Source: Clostridium vitabionis (lineage in GTDB: Bacteria > Bacillota > Clostridia > Lachnospirales > Lachnospiraceae). Taken from it: 64,000 bases of DNA. A program made the position numbers and the translations under genes. The stretch lies in the NCBI RefSeq assembly GCF_015351765.1, contig NZ_JADKQA010000004.1, positions 226,509-290,508 on the forward strand. The letters run 5' to 3'. Within the stretch, counting starts at the first letter, position 1. Every line of letters begins with the position of its first letter. Below the pieces are notes generated by a model. The model did no database searches and was not told where the DNA came from. It worked only from the letters and a program-made list of their open reading frames with translations. Below are positions 8,636 through 17,035 of this stretch, in pieces.

Positions 8636-8679
8636 AAAACCCCGCCGCAGCATGAGTTCCTGTGCCGCAGCGGGGTTTT
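8636..8679 (+). terminator. Rho-independent terminator after the ABC-F gene
   Basis: AAAACCCCGC (8636-8645) pairs with GCGGGGTTTT (8670-8679). The stem is flanked by A and T runs, so it could stop transcription from both the ABC-F gene and the converging XRE gene. Confidence 0.75.
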
Positions 8680-8753
8680 CTGCCGATATGTCGCTGGAAA
8701 ATTTTTAGCGTTTGCGCGGATGCCTGGGCGCCCGGCCGGAACGGGTTCCGCCG

Positions 8754-9206
8754 TCAGGTAGCCTTCTCCCCGGTTGTCGGGGATTCCGGCTGCTCTGCCT
8801 CCTTCCGCCTGCTCCAGCGCATCTGTTCGCTGTACCAGAGATAGCGGGCAAAATCCGCAACTCTCCGCCGGTCCTGCTCGGTCATCTGCTCGATGCGGAT
8901 GCAGAAATCATAGTAGGTGACCTCGCCGGCGAGCGGTTTGTCCGCCTGCGGGCATTCTGCCGGTCTGCCCCGCAGGGCCGGCGTCCTCCGGTCGGTGAGG
9001 CCGAGGAGATAATCTGTGCTCACGCCGTAGAGCGCGGCGAGGCGGATGATCATGTCCGAGGTGAGCGGCGACCGGCCGGTTTCCAGCCGGGAGTAAAACT
9101 GCTGGGAGGTGAACACCAGGGCGGCTACCTTTGCCTGATTCCAGCCGCGCTCATGGCGGAGATGCCGGAGCCGATCGCAAATCGCCTGCGTATTTGCCGG
9201 GTTCAT
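8754..9206 (-). CDS. XRE-family helix-turn-helix regulator
   Basis: The start at 9206 is set by AGGAGG 8 nt upstream on the minus strand; a longer reading to 9275 lacks such a site. The 150-residue protein has an N-terminal Cro/CI helix-turn-helix (residues 5-65, WNQAKVAALVFTSQQFYSRLETG) ending in the frequent YGVSTDYLLGLTD motif. A helical tail (YDFCIRIEQMTEQDRRRVADFARYL) may serve in dimerisation. It is monocistronic, converges on the ABC-F gene and has its 5' side in the repeat-rich gap. Target genes are unknown; autoregulation is common in the family. Confidence 0.85.
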   Translation of the reverse strand: MNPANTQAICDRLRHLRHERGWNQAKVAALVFTSQQFYSRLETGRSPLTSDMIIRLAALYGVSTDYLLGLTDRRTPALRGRPAECPQADKPLAGEVTYYDFCIRIEQMTEQDRRRVADFARYLWYSEQMRWSRRKEAEQPESPTTGEKAT

Positions 9207-9390
9207 GGTCACTACCTCCTGCCCTTCGTGCATTTTCTGGAAATGAACCCCGCATCGGGAGAGGCACAGCCTCACGGAATAGGGGGTCTCAACAGATATC
9301 TCAGTTTAACATAGGAAAATCGAGGCGCAGAAAAATACAACGATCTGGCGTACAGCCGGCGGCGCTTACAACGAATCAATGTAAAACCTG

Positions 9391-9426
9391 CCCGCAAACC
9401 TGCCTGCGAGCAGTCGTTTTGCGGGG
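9391..9426 (+). repeat. 36-bp hairpin unit, copy 1
   Basis: CCCGCAAA at the left pairs with TTTTGCGGGG at the right around a CTGCnnGCAG-like centre. A nearly identical unit in the same direction lies at 9535-9570, where it forms the heart of a larger palindrome. Confidence 0.7.
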
Positions 9427-9472
9427 GATCCAGCGCACATGGGTACTGTTCAGCCTCCGCATCTCGCGAAGT

Positions 9473-9516
9473 AAAGCTTCGCGGGATGTGGAGGGCCGAG
9501 CGCCTGCGGCGCTTGG
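9473..9516 (+). repeat. 44-bp dispersed repeat, copy 1
   Basis: It matches 56892-56935 at 39 of 44 positions in the same orientation. The shared core GAGCGCCTGCGGCGCTTGG folds as a GCGCC/GGCGC hairpin. The left edge also belongs to a CGCGAAG/CTTCGCG hairpin (9465-9483). Confidence 0.7.
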
Positions 9517-9518
9517 CC

Positions 9519-9585
9519 ACATGCATGGAGATACCCCGCAAACCTGCCTGCAAGCAGTCGTTTTGCGGGGTATCTCCATGCATGT
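9519..9585. repeat. Perfect 24-bp inverted repeat around a hairpin unit (copy 2)
   Basis: Bases 9519-9542 are the exact reverse complement of 9562-9585, separated by 19 bases. The inner part (9535-9570) repeats the unit at 9391-9426. There is no T run on either side, so it is not a typical terminator. It resembles a REP/MITE-like palindromic element. Confidence 0.85.
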
Positions 9586-9608
9586 GCTGAACAGAAGCAA
9601 AAAATTGT

Positions 9609-9638
9609 TTCACAAATATTCCGAAAATCGTTTAAGAT
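9609..9638 (+). promoter_or_regulatory. Weak candidate promoter for exonuclease III
   Basis: TTCACA (9609-9614), 18 nt, then TAAGAT (9633-9638), 18 nt ahead of the start codon. The -35 is poor. Confidence 0.35.
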
Positions 9639-9656
9639 AAGAGAGTGGAGGGATGT

Positions 9657-10421
9657 ATGAAGAAATTTATTTCATGGAATGTGAATGGGCTGAGGGCCTG
9701 CATGCAGAAGGGTTTTGCGGAGACATTTGCCCGGCTGGACGCGGATATTTTCTGCATCCAGGAGAGCAAGCTGCAGGAGGGGCAGATTGATTTTGCTCCG
9801 GAAGGGTATCATGCCTACTGGAATTACGCGGAGCGGAAGGGATACTCGGGAGTGGCCCTCTTCACCAGGGAGGAACCGGTCTCGGTCAGATATGGCATGG
9901 GTGTGGAGGAACACGACCATGAGGGACGCCTCATCACCGCGGAGTACCCGGATTACTATTTTGTGACCTGCTATACCCCGAATTCCGGGGATGGGCTGAA
10001 ACGGCTGGATTACCGGATGACCTGGGAGGATGCCTTCCTCCGGTACCTGAAGGAGCTCGAGAAGGAGAAGCCGGTCGTCTTCTGCGGGGATCTCAATGTC
10101 GCCCACGAGGAAATCGACCTCAAGAATCCGCGGACGAACCGCAAAAACGCCGGATTCACCGACGAGGAGCGGGCAAAATTCACCGGTCTTCTCTCTGCCG
10201 GCTTTATCGATACGTTCCGATACTTCTACCCGGATACGGCGGGCGCCTACTCCTGGTGGTCGTACCGGTTCCATGCGCGGGAAAAGAACGCGGGCTGGCG
10301 CATTGACTATTTCTGTGTCTCCGCGGCATTGAAGGACCGGCTCCAGGACGCGAAGATCCTGGCGGAGATCACCGGGTCGGACCACTGCCCGGTGGAGCTG
10401 GATTTCCGGGAAGGGGACTGA
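9657..10421 (+). CDS. Exodeoxyribonuclease III (AP endonuclease, Xth/ExoA)
   Basis: The ATG at 9657 follows GGAGGG; the GTG at 9645 would include that site. The 254-residue protein has the EEP-fold motifs in order: [10 protein letters not shown], the metal-binding Glu in [41 protein letters not shown] and the terminal SDHCPVELD. It cleaves DNA at abasic sites and removes 3' nucleotides during base-excision repair in the cytosol. Length matches the family (~250). It is preceded by a palindromic repeat cluster and followed by 105 bp before the GH13-like gene, with no clear operon link. Confidence 0.93.
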   Translation: MKKFISWNVNGLRACMQKGFAETFARLDADIFCIQESKLQEGQIDFAPEGYHAYWNYAERKGYSGVALFTREEPVSVRYGMGVEEHDHEGRLITAEYPDYYFVTCYTPNSGDGLKRLDYRMTWEDAFLRYLKELEKEKPVVFCGDLNVAHEEIDLKNPRTNRKNAGFTDEERAKFTGLLSAGFIDTFRYFYPDTAGAYSWWSYRFHAREKNAGWRIDYFCVSAALKDRLQDAKILAEITGSDHCPVELDFREGD

Positions 10422-10526
10422 CGGGGGGATGTCGTAACTGTCCGGAACCCCGCTTGTGCGAACAGTAACGGTATTTCCGGCAGGGCAGGAAGATTGCAGA
10501 TTCTCCAGATTGCGGAGGTGGAGTGA

Positions 10527-12611
10527 ATGACATTGACAGGAAGGGCTTCGGCAGACAGAAATTTCACTCAGGGGGTTACGGCGATTCCCGGCGGCGTGCA
10601 TATCTGCGTGACGGTTCCGGGCAGGGCGGTCAGCCTCCTGCTCTACCGGAAGGGGGGCCGGGAACCGGAGGAAATCCCGTTTCCGGAGGAAAGCCGCATC
10701 GGGGACTGCCGGACCATGGATCTTCTCTGCGGAGATCTCGCGGCGTACACATATACTTTCCTGGTGGACGGAAAAGAAATCACGGATCCGTCCGGGCGCG
10801 ATTTCGCGGATACCCAGCCATGGGGCGTCTATCGCGGGGAAATGCCCAGGCGGTGCCGCTTCCCCTCGGGGGATGACGGCTGGGGAAATGACCGCCATCC
10901 GGGGCATTCCTTCCGCGATACCGTGATCTACCGGCTGCATGTCCGCGGCTTCACCAAATCGGCAACCTCGGGCGCGGGAAAGGCCGCCGGCACTTTCCGC
11001 GCCGCGGCAGCCCGAATCCCCTATATCCGGGAACTCGGGGCGACGGCTGTCGAGCTGATGCCGGTTTACGATTTTCAGGAGGTGATGACACGCCGCGAGG
11101 AGAGGCCGCGCCATGCGGAAGAACCTGCTTCGGCGGATGGCAGTACTTCGGCGGGCGGAAGCGTCCAGCCGGGCGGCGCCGCTTCCGCGGACGCGCTCCG
11201 GGATGTGCCTACCGGGAAGATCAACTACTGGGGCTATACGCCGGACAGCCGGTATTTCGCGCCGAAGGCGGCGTATTCCGCGGGGGATGACCCCTGCCGG
11301 GAGTTCCGGGACATGGTCCGGGAATTTCACCGGAACGATATCGAGGTCTATGTGGAGCTGTATTTCCCCGCGGGGACGCCCGCACAGCGGATCCAGGAGG
11401 CGGCGAGGTTCTGGGTGTGGGAATATCATGTGGACGGCATCCGCCTGAACGGCAGTGCCAGCCCGGCGATTCTTCTGGACGACCCGATGCTCGCGGAGAC
11501 AAAGATTTTCGCGGCAAGCTGGTTCGGGATGCTGCCCGCGGCGGAACCATTTGCCCGGAAAGAGAAAAAGAAAGTCCGCCTGGCGGAATATAACGACGGC
11601 TTTCTCGAGGATATGCGCTGTGTCCTCCGCGGGGACAGCGGCCGCCTGGGCAGCCTGGTCTTCCGGACAAAAAATAATCCCGCCGGCTGTGCGGAGATCA
11701 ATTATCTCGCCAACACCAACGGGTTTACGATGATGGACATGGTTTCCTACAACGAGCGCCACAACGAGGCGAACGGCGAGGACAACCGGGACGGTATGCC
11801 GGACGACCGCTCTTGGAACTGCGGGGCGGAGGGGCGGACAAGGAGCGTGAAGATCCGGGAGCTCCGGTTCCGGCAGCTGAGAAACGCCTTCCTCCTGCTC
11901 CTTTTGAGCCAGGGGACGCCACTCATTCTCGCCGGGGACGAGTTCGGCAATTCCCAGCGGGGCAACAACAACGCGTACTGCCAGGATAACAGCGTCTCGT
12001 GGCTGGACTGGCGCGATCTTGAGAAGAATCAGGGCCTGTACAGCTTTGTCCGGAAGATGATCGCCTTCCGGAAGGCGCATCCGGTCTTCCATCTCCCGGA
12101 GGAGCCGAAGAACGTGGATTATCTGTCGAAGGGTTTTCCGGATGTCTCCTACCATGGGGAAAATGCCTGGCAGCCGGATTTCGGGGACAGCCGGCGCGCG
12201 CTGGGGATCCTCTACAACGGCGCCTACGGCATCCGGGAGGACGGCTCCCGGGATGATACGTTCTATGTGGCCTACAATATGCACTGGGATACCCGGGCGT
12301 TCTGGCTTCCCCGGGCGGAGCAGGGCTTTTGCTGGCGTATCGCGGTGACGACAGAGCTCCCGGATGACGAGGGGATCTTCGGGGAGGGCCGGGAAAGGAC
12401 CCTCGAGGATCCGGCATGTCTCAGGGTGCCGGGCAGATGCATTGTCGTCCTGCGTGCCGTGCCTAGCGGGGAAGATTCCTCATGCCTCCCAGCGTCCGGA
12501 GGCGCCGCAGGGGAGGACGAGGCCGCTCGCGGTGACGGGGAGCCCGAGCTCGTCGGAGCGGACGCTGCCGCCGAACCTCGGGAGGACGGCGCTGGAGATC
12601 ATGTAGGTTAA
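10527..12611 (+). CDS. GlgX/isoamylase-like GH13 protein with degenerate catalytic residues
   Basis: This 694-residue protein has a CBM48-like N-terminal domain (about 15-105) and a GH13 barrel from ~130 related to glycogen debranching enzymes. Relatives carry GxRxD for the nucleophile; here it is GIRLN (Asn308). Region IV, normally HDGF, reads TNGF (Asn398), although the following VSYNERHNEANGEDNRDG matches GlgX well. The region I DVVxNH is VELYFPA. The acid Glu (RLAEYNDG, E354) remains. Hydrolysis by the usual mechanism is therefore unlikely; glycogen binding or regulation is an inference. A low-complexity insert lies near 190-225. The last 43 codons overlap the convergent methyltransferase gene. 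Confidence 0.8.
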   Translation: MTLTGRASADRNFTQGVTAIPGGVHICVTVPGRAVSLLLYRKGGREPEEIPFPEESRIGDCRTMDLLCGDLAAYTYTFLVDGKEITDPSGRDFADTQPWGVYRGEMPRRCRFPSGDDGWGNDRHPGHSFRDTVIYRLHVRGFTKSATSGAGKAAGTFRAAAARIPYIRELGATAVELMPVYDFQEVMTRREERPRHAEEPASADGSTSAGGSVQPGGAASADALRDVPTGKINYWGYTPDSRYFAPKAAYSAGDDPCREFRDMVREFHRNDIEVYVELYFPAGTPAQRIQEAARFWVWEYHVDGIRLNGSASPAILLDDPMLAETKIFAASWFGMLPAAEPFARKEKKKVRLAEYNDGFLEDMRCVLRGDSGRLGSLVFRTKNNPAGCAEINYLANTNGFTMMDMVSYNERHNEANGEDNRDGMPDDRSWNCGAEGRTRSVKIRELRFRQLRNAFLLLLLSQGTPLILAGDEFGNSQRGNNNAYCQDNSVSWLDWRDLEKNQGLYSFVRKMIAFRKAHPVFHLPEEPKNVDYLSKGFPDVSYHGENAWQPDFGDSRRALGILYNGAYGIREDGSRDDTFYVAYNMHWDTRAFWLPRAEQGFCWRIAVTTELPDDEGIFGEGRERTLEDPACLRVPGRCIVVLRAVPSGEDSSCLPASGGAAGEDEAARGDGEPELVGADAAAEPREDGAGDHVG

Positions 12612-13340
12612 AACCGAGGGCGCGAGGCCGGTGGTGTAGGAATTGACGAGGAAAAACAGCGGGCGGCTGCTCAGGAGGTTCGCGCAGAGCTGGATGAAGG
12701 GGTAAATGTTCTCCTCGATTTTCCAGATTTCCCCCTTGGGTCCCCGGCCGTAGGACGGCGGATCCATGATGATGCCGTCGTAGTGATGGCCGCGGCGGAT
12801 TTCCCGCTCTACAAATTTGGTACAGTCATCGACGATCCAGCGGACAGGTGCCTGCGCAAGGCCGGAGGAGGCGGCGTTCTCCTTCGCCCAGGTCACCATC
12901 CCCTTCGAGGCATCCACGTGGACTACGCTTGCGCCGGCCTTTGCCGCCGCGAGCGTGGCGCCGCCGGTGTAGGCGAAGAGGTTCAGCACCTGGACAGGGC
13001 GGCCGGCACGGCGGATTTTCTCGGAAAACCAGTCCCAGTTGGCCGCCTGCTCCGGAAAGAGGCCGGTGTGCTTGAAACTGAAAGGTTTCAGGTTGAAGGT
13101 AAGATCCCGGTAGCCGATGGTCCACTGCTCCGGCAGGCTGAAAAATTCCCACTCGCCGCCGCCGCGCGTGCTGCGGTGGTAGTGCGCATTCATTCTGCGC
13201 CATCCCCCGGCGCTTTTCGGCGTGCTCCAGATCACCTGGGGGTCAGGGCGGACAAGAAGGTATTTTCCCCAGCGCTCCAGCTTCTCCCCCTCGGAGCAGT
13301 CGATGACTTCGTAATCTTTCCACTGATCGGCAATCCACAT
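12480..13340 (-). CDS. Class I SAM-dependent methyltransferase (RlmI/RlmL-like)
   Basis: I chose the ATG at 13340 because AGGAG lies ~9 nt upstream and MWIADQWKDYEV matches how this family begins. The 286-residue protein has the SAM-binding motif NLFAYTGGATLAAAKAGASVVHVDAS (motifs I and II), a DDCTKF acidic loop and the catalytic-loop MDPPSYGRG (motif IV, DPPSY). This places it with the rRNA cytosine/guanine methyltransferases of the RlmI/RlmK group, but without their PUA domain. The target nucleotide is unknown. Its 3' end overlaps the convergent GH13-like gene by 132 bp. Confidence 0.85.
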   Translation of the reverse strand: MWIADQWKDYEVIDCSEGEKLERWGKYLLVRPDPQVIWSTPKSAGGWRRMNAHYHRSTRGGGEWEFFSLPEQWTIGYRDLTFNLKPFSFKHTGLFPEQAANWDWFSEKIRRAGRPVQVLNLFAYTGGATLAAAKAGASVVHVDASKGMVTWAKENAASSGLAQAPVRWIVDDCTKFVEREIRRGHHYDGIIMDPPSYGRGPKGEIWKIEENIYPFIQLCANLLSSRPLFFLVNSYTTGLAPSVLTYMISSAVLPRFGGSVRSDELGLPVTASGLVLPCGASGRWEA

Positions 13341-13470
13341 AGATGATATTCTCCTCGCATGTGATGAACGGATAGGTACTTTTTCCGGAAGCGGGAGAGA
13401 TCCCGCCGCTTTGGTATCATCATAAGGCCGATTGTAAGCATTTTGCAAGAAAATTGTGCCGCTTTCCGCA

Positions 13471-13499
13471 TTGCGGGAGAAAGGCGGCGCTGATACAAT
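13471..13499 (+). promoter_or_regulatory. Sigma-A type promoter of the wall-binding protein
   Basis: TTGCGG (13471-13476), 17-nt spacer, TACAAT (13494-13499), 36 nt ahead of the start codon, which also has GGAGGG at 13525-13530. Confidence 0.6.
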
Positions 13500-13535
13500 A
13501 GCATTGAAATGATAGACTTTCATCGGAGGGAAGCT

Positions 13536-14912
13536 ATGAAGAAGAGAATTCTGATCTGCGCCCTGGCTGCCGCGATTGCCGCGGGAGCTGCCATGACCTC
13601 CTTTGCGGGAGGGTGGCAGAAGTCCGGATCCGAGTGGACATATGTGGAAGACAGCGGGAAGACCGCCACGAATGTCTGGAAGAAGGGCGCCGACAATCAG
13701 TGGCGCTGGGTGAACAGCAGGGGTGTCATGGCGACAAATTCCTGGGCGGACGGCGAGTACTATGTGGACGGTGACGGAAAGATCATCACCTCCCAGTGGA
13801 AGAAGCTGAGCAAAAAGGACGGCAGCAGTTCCACGATGTACTGGTACTACTTCGGGAACAGCGGCAAATGCCTCTCGGACGGCTGGGCCAAGATTAACGG
13901 GAAGTATTACTACTTCAACGATGACGGCGAGATGCAGACCGGCTGGGTGGACAGCAGCAATTATTATATCGGGTCGGACGGGGCGATGAAGGTAGGCTGG
14001 GCTTACTGTGAGGATCCCGACAGGGACGACGATGACGACGACGGGCCGTATGTCGACAGCCCGAATGACGGTGAGGATTCTCACTGGTTTTACTTTGAAT
14101 CCAGCGGAAAAAAATATGAGCCGGGAAGTACCTCCAATGGCTATGGCCTGAAGAAAATTGATGGGTACTACTACTGCTTTAACGAAGACGGCGAGATGCA
14201 GACCGGCTGGGTATATGTGAAAGACGCCGGAAACAGTTTCAAGAGTTACCGCTATTGCGGGGATGACGGGAAGGTAAAGACCAAATGGGCGATGCTGACC
14301 CCGCCGGATGGCGAGGATGACGACCTCGGCCTGGACTATGGAACTGATGAAGAATGGTATTACTTTGACAGCAAGGGTGTCCCGGAGGTTGGACCGGACA
14401 CGGACAATGCCTCCACAAGCAACCTGAAGAAAATCAACGGCATTACCTATCTCTTTAATGAGAAGGGCAATCCGGTCTATGGGCTCCGGAAGCTCCAGAT
14501 CGGCAAGACTGGCACCTACACGGCATATTTCTTCGGCGCCGATAAGGCGACCAGCTCGGTCCAGACTGGCACGGGCAATGTGGAAGAAGCCGATGGGTCG
14601 ACGCATGAGTACTATTTCCAGACGAACAGCAGCACGAAGGGACGCGGCTTTACCGGTGTCCATGAGAACAAGCTCTATTATATGGGCAGGCTCCAGACCG
14701 CAGAGAATGACAGCTATCGGATTGTCGCGGTTGGCGGAAATCATTACATTGTCAACCGGTCCGGCAAGGTGCAGAAGAAGGATACGGTGAAGATCGGCGG
14801 CGTCAAGTATAAGACCAACAGCACTGGCGCCATCTACCAGGTGGACGGCGCAAGCGGGAACGGCGGCGACGCGGCGGAGGAACCGACGGAGCCGAATTTC
14901 TGGGAAGACTGA
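13536..14912 (+). CDS. Secreted cell-wall/choline-binding repeat protein
   Basis: The 458-residue protein begins with a signal peptide (MKKRILICALAAAIAAGAAM, cut near SFA-GG). It is built of aromatic wall-binding repeats: WKKGADNQWRWVNSRG, INGKYYYFNDDGEMQTGW, IDGYYYCFNEDGEMQTGW, INGITYLFNEKGNPVYG and others. These match the Pfam CW_binding_1 type, which holds proteins to choline or other decorations of teichoic acid. Very acidic stretches (an Asp run near residue 165, another near 265) interrupt the repeats. I see no catalytic domain, so adhesion or wall scaffolding is inferred. It is monocistronic, with its own promoter and terminator. Confidence 0.87.
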   Translation: MKKRILICALAAAIAAGAAMTSFAGGWQKSGSEWTYVEDSGKTATNVWKKGADNQWRWVNSRGVMATNSWADGEYYVDGDGKIITSQWKKLSKKDGSSSTMYWYYFGNSGKCLSDGWAKINGKYYYFNDDGEMQTGWVDSSNYYIGSDGAMKVGWAYCEDPDRDDDDDDGPYVDSPNDGEDSHWFYFESSGKKYEPGSTSNGYGLKKIDGYYYCFNEDGEMQTGWVYVKDAGNSFKSYRYCGDDGKVKTKWAMLTPPDGEDDDLGLDYGTDEEWYYFDSKGVPEVGPDTDNASTSNLKKINGITYLFNEKGNPVYGLRKLQIGKTGTYTAYFFGADKATSSVQTGTGNVEEADGSTHEYYFQTNSSTKGRGFTGVHENKLYYMGRLQTAENDSYRIVAVGGNHYIVNRSGKVQKKDTVKIGGVKYKTNSTGAIYQVDGASGNGGDAAEEPTEPNFWED

Positions 14913-14981
14913 GACTGGCTGATTTTCCTGCGGATATTCCCGCAGGGGATGGACAGGAAAGAAAGATTCACATCTATATAG

Positions 14982-15015
14982 AAGGGACCCGGCCGGAAAG
15001 CCGGGTCCCTTCTTC
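14982..15015 (+). terminator. Terminator of the wall-binding protein gene
   Basis: AAGGGACCCGGC (14982-14993) and GCCGGGTCCCTT (15000-15011) form a perfect 12-bp stem with a 6-nt loop, followed by a short CTTC tail. A smaller CCTGCGG/CCGCAGG hairpin lies upstream near 14928-14946. Confidence 0.75.
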
Positions 15016-15079
15016 ACGGAGCGGTGCCCGGGAATGGCGTATTCCCTAGAAAAAATCAAATATCGGGCGAAAAAAGAAC

Positions 15080-15108
15080 TTGCATTTGAAAAAACGCTGT
15101 GCTATGAT
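15080..15108 (+). promoter_or_regulatory. Promoter of the S10 operon
   Basis: TTGCAT (15080-15085), 17-nt spacer, TATGAT (15103-15108). It is about 230 nt upstream of rpsJ, leaving a long structured leader. Confidence 0.75.
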
Positions 15109-15198
15109 AATCAGGCTGTGACATGATAGCTATGAAGCGTGAAGTTGCGGCCCTTTGCGGCCGGTTCTCCGTGGAGCGAATGTCAAGTTAGAAACTGG

Positions 15199-15301
15199 CG
15201 ACAAGTCACTGTACAAAAACAGCAGAACCGGCGGGAGCCGGTAAGTTGGGATGTCTCGATGTCGGGACACGCCCGGGTATGTGTACAGTCACCGCTTGTC
15301 G
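15199..15301 (+). ncRNA. Structured 5' leader of the S10 ribosomal operon
   Basis: Two long-range helices close this domain: CGACAAG (15199-15205) with CTTGTCG (15295-15301), and ACTGTACA (15208-15215) with TGTACAGT (15282-15289). Inside are two hairpins: ACCGGC-GGGA-GCCGGT (15227-15242) and TGTCTCG-ATGT-CGGGACA (15252-15269, one G-U pair). The whole makes a multibranch junction 34 nt ahead of rpsJ. Ribosomal-protein operons often carry such leaders as autoregulatory binding sites, so feedback by a protein of this operon (L4 in E. coli) is an inference. I could not check it against Rfam. Confidence 0.7.
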
Positions 15302-15335
15302 TGCTTATTAGTACGAAAAGGAGGCGACTTTTTTT

Positions 15336-15656
15336 ATGGCAAGTCAGGTTATGAGAATCACGTTAAAGGCTTATGATCATCAGCTGGTAGACCAGTCTGC
15401 GGCAAAGATCGTGGCGACCGTAAAGAAGAATGGATCAAGGGTGAGCGGACCGGTTCCGCTGCCGACCAAGAAAGAGGTTGTCACCATCCTCCGCGCGGTT
15501 CATAAGTACAAGGATTCCCGCGAGCAGTTCGAGCAGAGAACACACAAGAGACTGATCGACGTTATTGCTCCGAACCAGAAGACCATTGATGCGCTGCAGA
15601 GACTGGAAATGCCTGCAGGCGTTGCCATCAATGTCAAGATGAAGAACAACAAGTAA
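15336..15656 (+). CDS. rpsJ: Ribosomal protein S10
   Basis: The 106-residue protein starts 7-12 nt after AAAGGAGGCGAC. It shows the S10 pattern [21 protein letters not shown], the [13 protein letters not shown] loop and a C-terminal [12 protein letters not shown]10 sits in the 30S head and, as NusE, also takes part in antitermination. It is the first gene of the block and lies behind the structured leader. Length is normal. Confidence 0.97.
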   Translation: MASQVMRITLKAYDHQLVDQSAAKIVATVKKNGSRVSGPVPLPTKKEVVTILRAVHKYKDSREQFEQRTHKRLIDVIAPNQKTIDALQRLEMPAGVAINVKMKNNK

Positions 15657-15747
15657 GAAACAGCAGACTCCGGCAGGGCTTGTCCCTGGTCTAGGATGAA
15701 CACCGGTTTCGGTGCTCCGCTGTAGAAAAAACAGGAGGTCATTTTTC

Positions 15748-16383
15748 ATGAAGAAAGGTATTTTGGCTACCAAAGTCGGAATGACACAGATCTTTAATGA
15801 AGACGGTGTGCTCGTTCCGGTAACTGTTCTTCAGGCTGGCCCGTGCGTGGTTACGCAGGTCAAGACTGAGGAGAATGACGGCTACAAGGCTGTCCAGGTC
15901 GCTTTCGCCGACAAGAGGGAAAAGCTTGTCAGCAAGCCGATCAAGGGCATCTTCGACAAGGCAGGCGTGAGCTACAAGAGATATATCCGCGAGTTCCGCT
16001 TTGAGGATGCCGAGAAGTATTCTGTAAAGGATGAGATCAAGGCTGATGTCTTCGCGGCAGGCGATAAGGTTGACGCGACAGCCATTTCCAAGGGCAAAGG
16101 CTTCCAGGGTGCGATCCGCAGATTCGGACAGCACAGAGGCCCCATGGCTCACGGTTCCAAATTCCATCGTCACCAGGGTTCCAATGGTTCCGCTACCACA
16201 CCCGGACGCGTACCGAAGGGCAAGGGAATGCCGGGACATATGGGCAGCGTGAGAGTAACTGTTCAGAACCTCGAAGTGGTAAAGGTTGACGCAGAAAACA
16301 ATCTGCTCCTGGTTAAGGGTTCCGTTCCGGGTCCGAGAAAGTCCCTGATCACGATCAGAGAGGCAGTCAAGTCTGCTAACTAA
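15748..16383 (+). CDS. rplC: Ribosomal protein L3
   Basis: The start is the ATG at 15748 ([16 protein letters not shown]), with AGGAGG about 10 nt upstream; the longer reading begins in the 91-bp spacer after rpsJ. The 211-residue protein keeps the L3 signature FRFEDAEKY and the long internal loop [20 protein letters not shown] that reaches the peptidyl-transferase centre. It is an early-assembling 50S protein. Standard second position in the operon. Confidence 0.97.
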   Translation: MKKGILATKVGMTQIFNEDGVLVPVTVLQAGPCVVTQVKTEENDGYKAVQVAFADKREKLVSKPIKGIFDKAGVSYKRYIREFRFEDAEKYSVKDEIKADVFAAGDKVDATAISKGKGFQGAIRRFGQHRGPMAHGSKFHRHQGSNGSATTPGRVPKGKGMPGHMGSVRVTVQNLEVVKVDAENNLLLVKGSVPGPRKSLITIREAVKSAN

Positions 16384-16414
16384 GACGAGGGGAAGGAAAG
16401 GAGGAACACTTTAG

Positions 16415-17035
16415 ATGGCTAACGTATCTGTTTATAATATGGAAGGCGCGGAAGTCGGCACGATCGATCTGAACGATGCCGTATTCGGCGTAGAGGCCAA
16501 TGAGCATCTGCTTCATATGGCTGTTGTTGCCCAGCTGGCAAATCGTCGCCAGGGCACACAGAAGGCAAAGACCCGTTCCGAAGTTTCCGGCGGCGGCAGA
16601 AAGCCGTGGAGACAGAAGGGCACCGGCCACGCGAGACAGGGTTCGATCCGTGCTCCGCAGTGGAAGGGCGGCGGCGTTGTATTCGCTCCGGTTCCGCGCG
16701 ATTACACCATCCGCCTGAACAAGAAGGAGAAGAGAGCGGCTCTTCTGGGCGCGCTCAGCAGCAGGGTCAGCGAGAACAAGCTGGTCGTTGTGGACTCCCT
16801 CAAGTTTGATGAGATCAAGACCAAGAAGTTCGCCGAGGTCCTGAAGAACCTCAAGGTTGAGAAGGCGCTGGTCGTTCTCGATGACGAGTGCGATAAGACA
16901 GCGGTTTCCGCAAGAAACATTGCGGATGTCAAGACAGCAAAGGTAAATACCATCAATGTTTATGACATCCTCAAGTATGGCACCGTTGTTGCCACCAAGG
17001 CAGCGGTTGCTTCCATCGAGGAGGTGTATGCATAA
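16415..17035 (+). CDS. rplD: Ribosomal protein L4
   Basis: The 206-residue protein starts at ATG 16415 after AAAGGAGG. The extended loop GGGRKPWRQKGTGHARQGS, which lines the exit tunnel, is intact, as is the C-terminal globular part. In E. coli L4 represses the S10 operon through its leader; whether it does so here, at the 15.2-kb structure, is an inference. The stop shares one base with the rplW start. Confidence 0.97.
   Translation: MANVSVYNMEGAEVGTIDLNDAVFGVEANEHLLHMAVVAQLANRRQGTQKAKTRSEVSGGGRKPWRQKGTGHARQGSIRAPQWKGGGVVFAPVPRDYTIRLNKKEKRAALLGALSSRVSENKLVVVDSLKFDEIKTKKFAEVLKNLKVEKALVVLDDECDKTAVSARNIADVKTAKVNTINVYDILKYGTVVATKAAVASIEEVYA

Larger units (their letters stand above)
9207..9656. 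other. 450-bp gap holding repeats and palindromes
   Basis: No convincing gene is seen. The gap holds two copies of a 36-bp hairpin unit, a 44-bp sequence that recurs at 56892-56935, a 24-bp-arm palindrome and a weak promoter for exonuclease III. These parts are listed separately. Confidence 0.7.

Noticed and set aside
8712..9314. Plus-strand open frame opposite the XRE regulator
   Set aside because: No ribosome site and no family resemblance; the minus strand has a clear helix-turn-helix protein.
9519..9585. Rho-independent terminator
   Set aside because: The stem is very long, no T run follows, and the inner unit is repeated elsewhere, which fits a repeat element better.
6064..12284. Very long open frames on the minus strand opposite malQ/ABC-F and opposite exonuclease III/GH13
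   Set aside because: They mirror the codon structure of clear plus-strand genes in GC-rich DNA, have no ribosome sites at their starts and encode low-complexity Arg/Leu-rich proteins.
13341..15059. Upstream in-frame extension of the methyltransferase frame on the minus strand
   Set aside because: It is antisense to the wall-binding protein gene. The family N terminus and an AGGAG site support the start at 13340.
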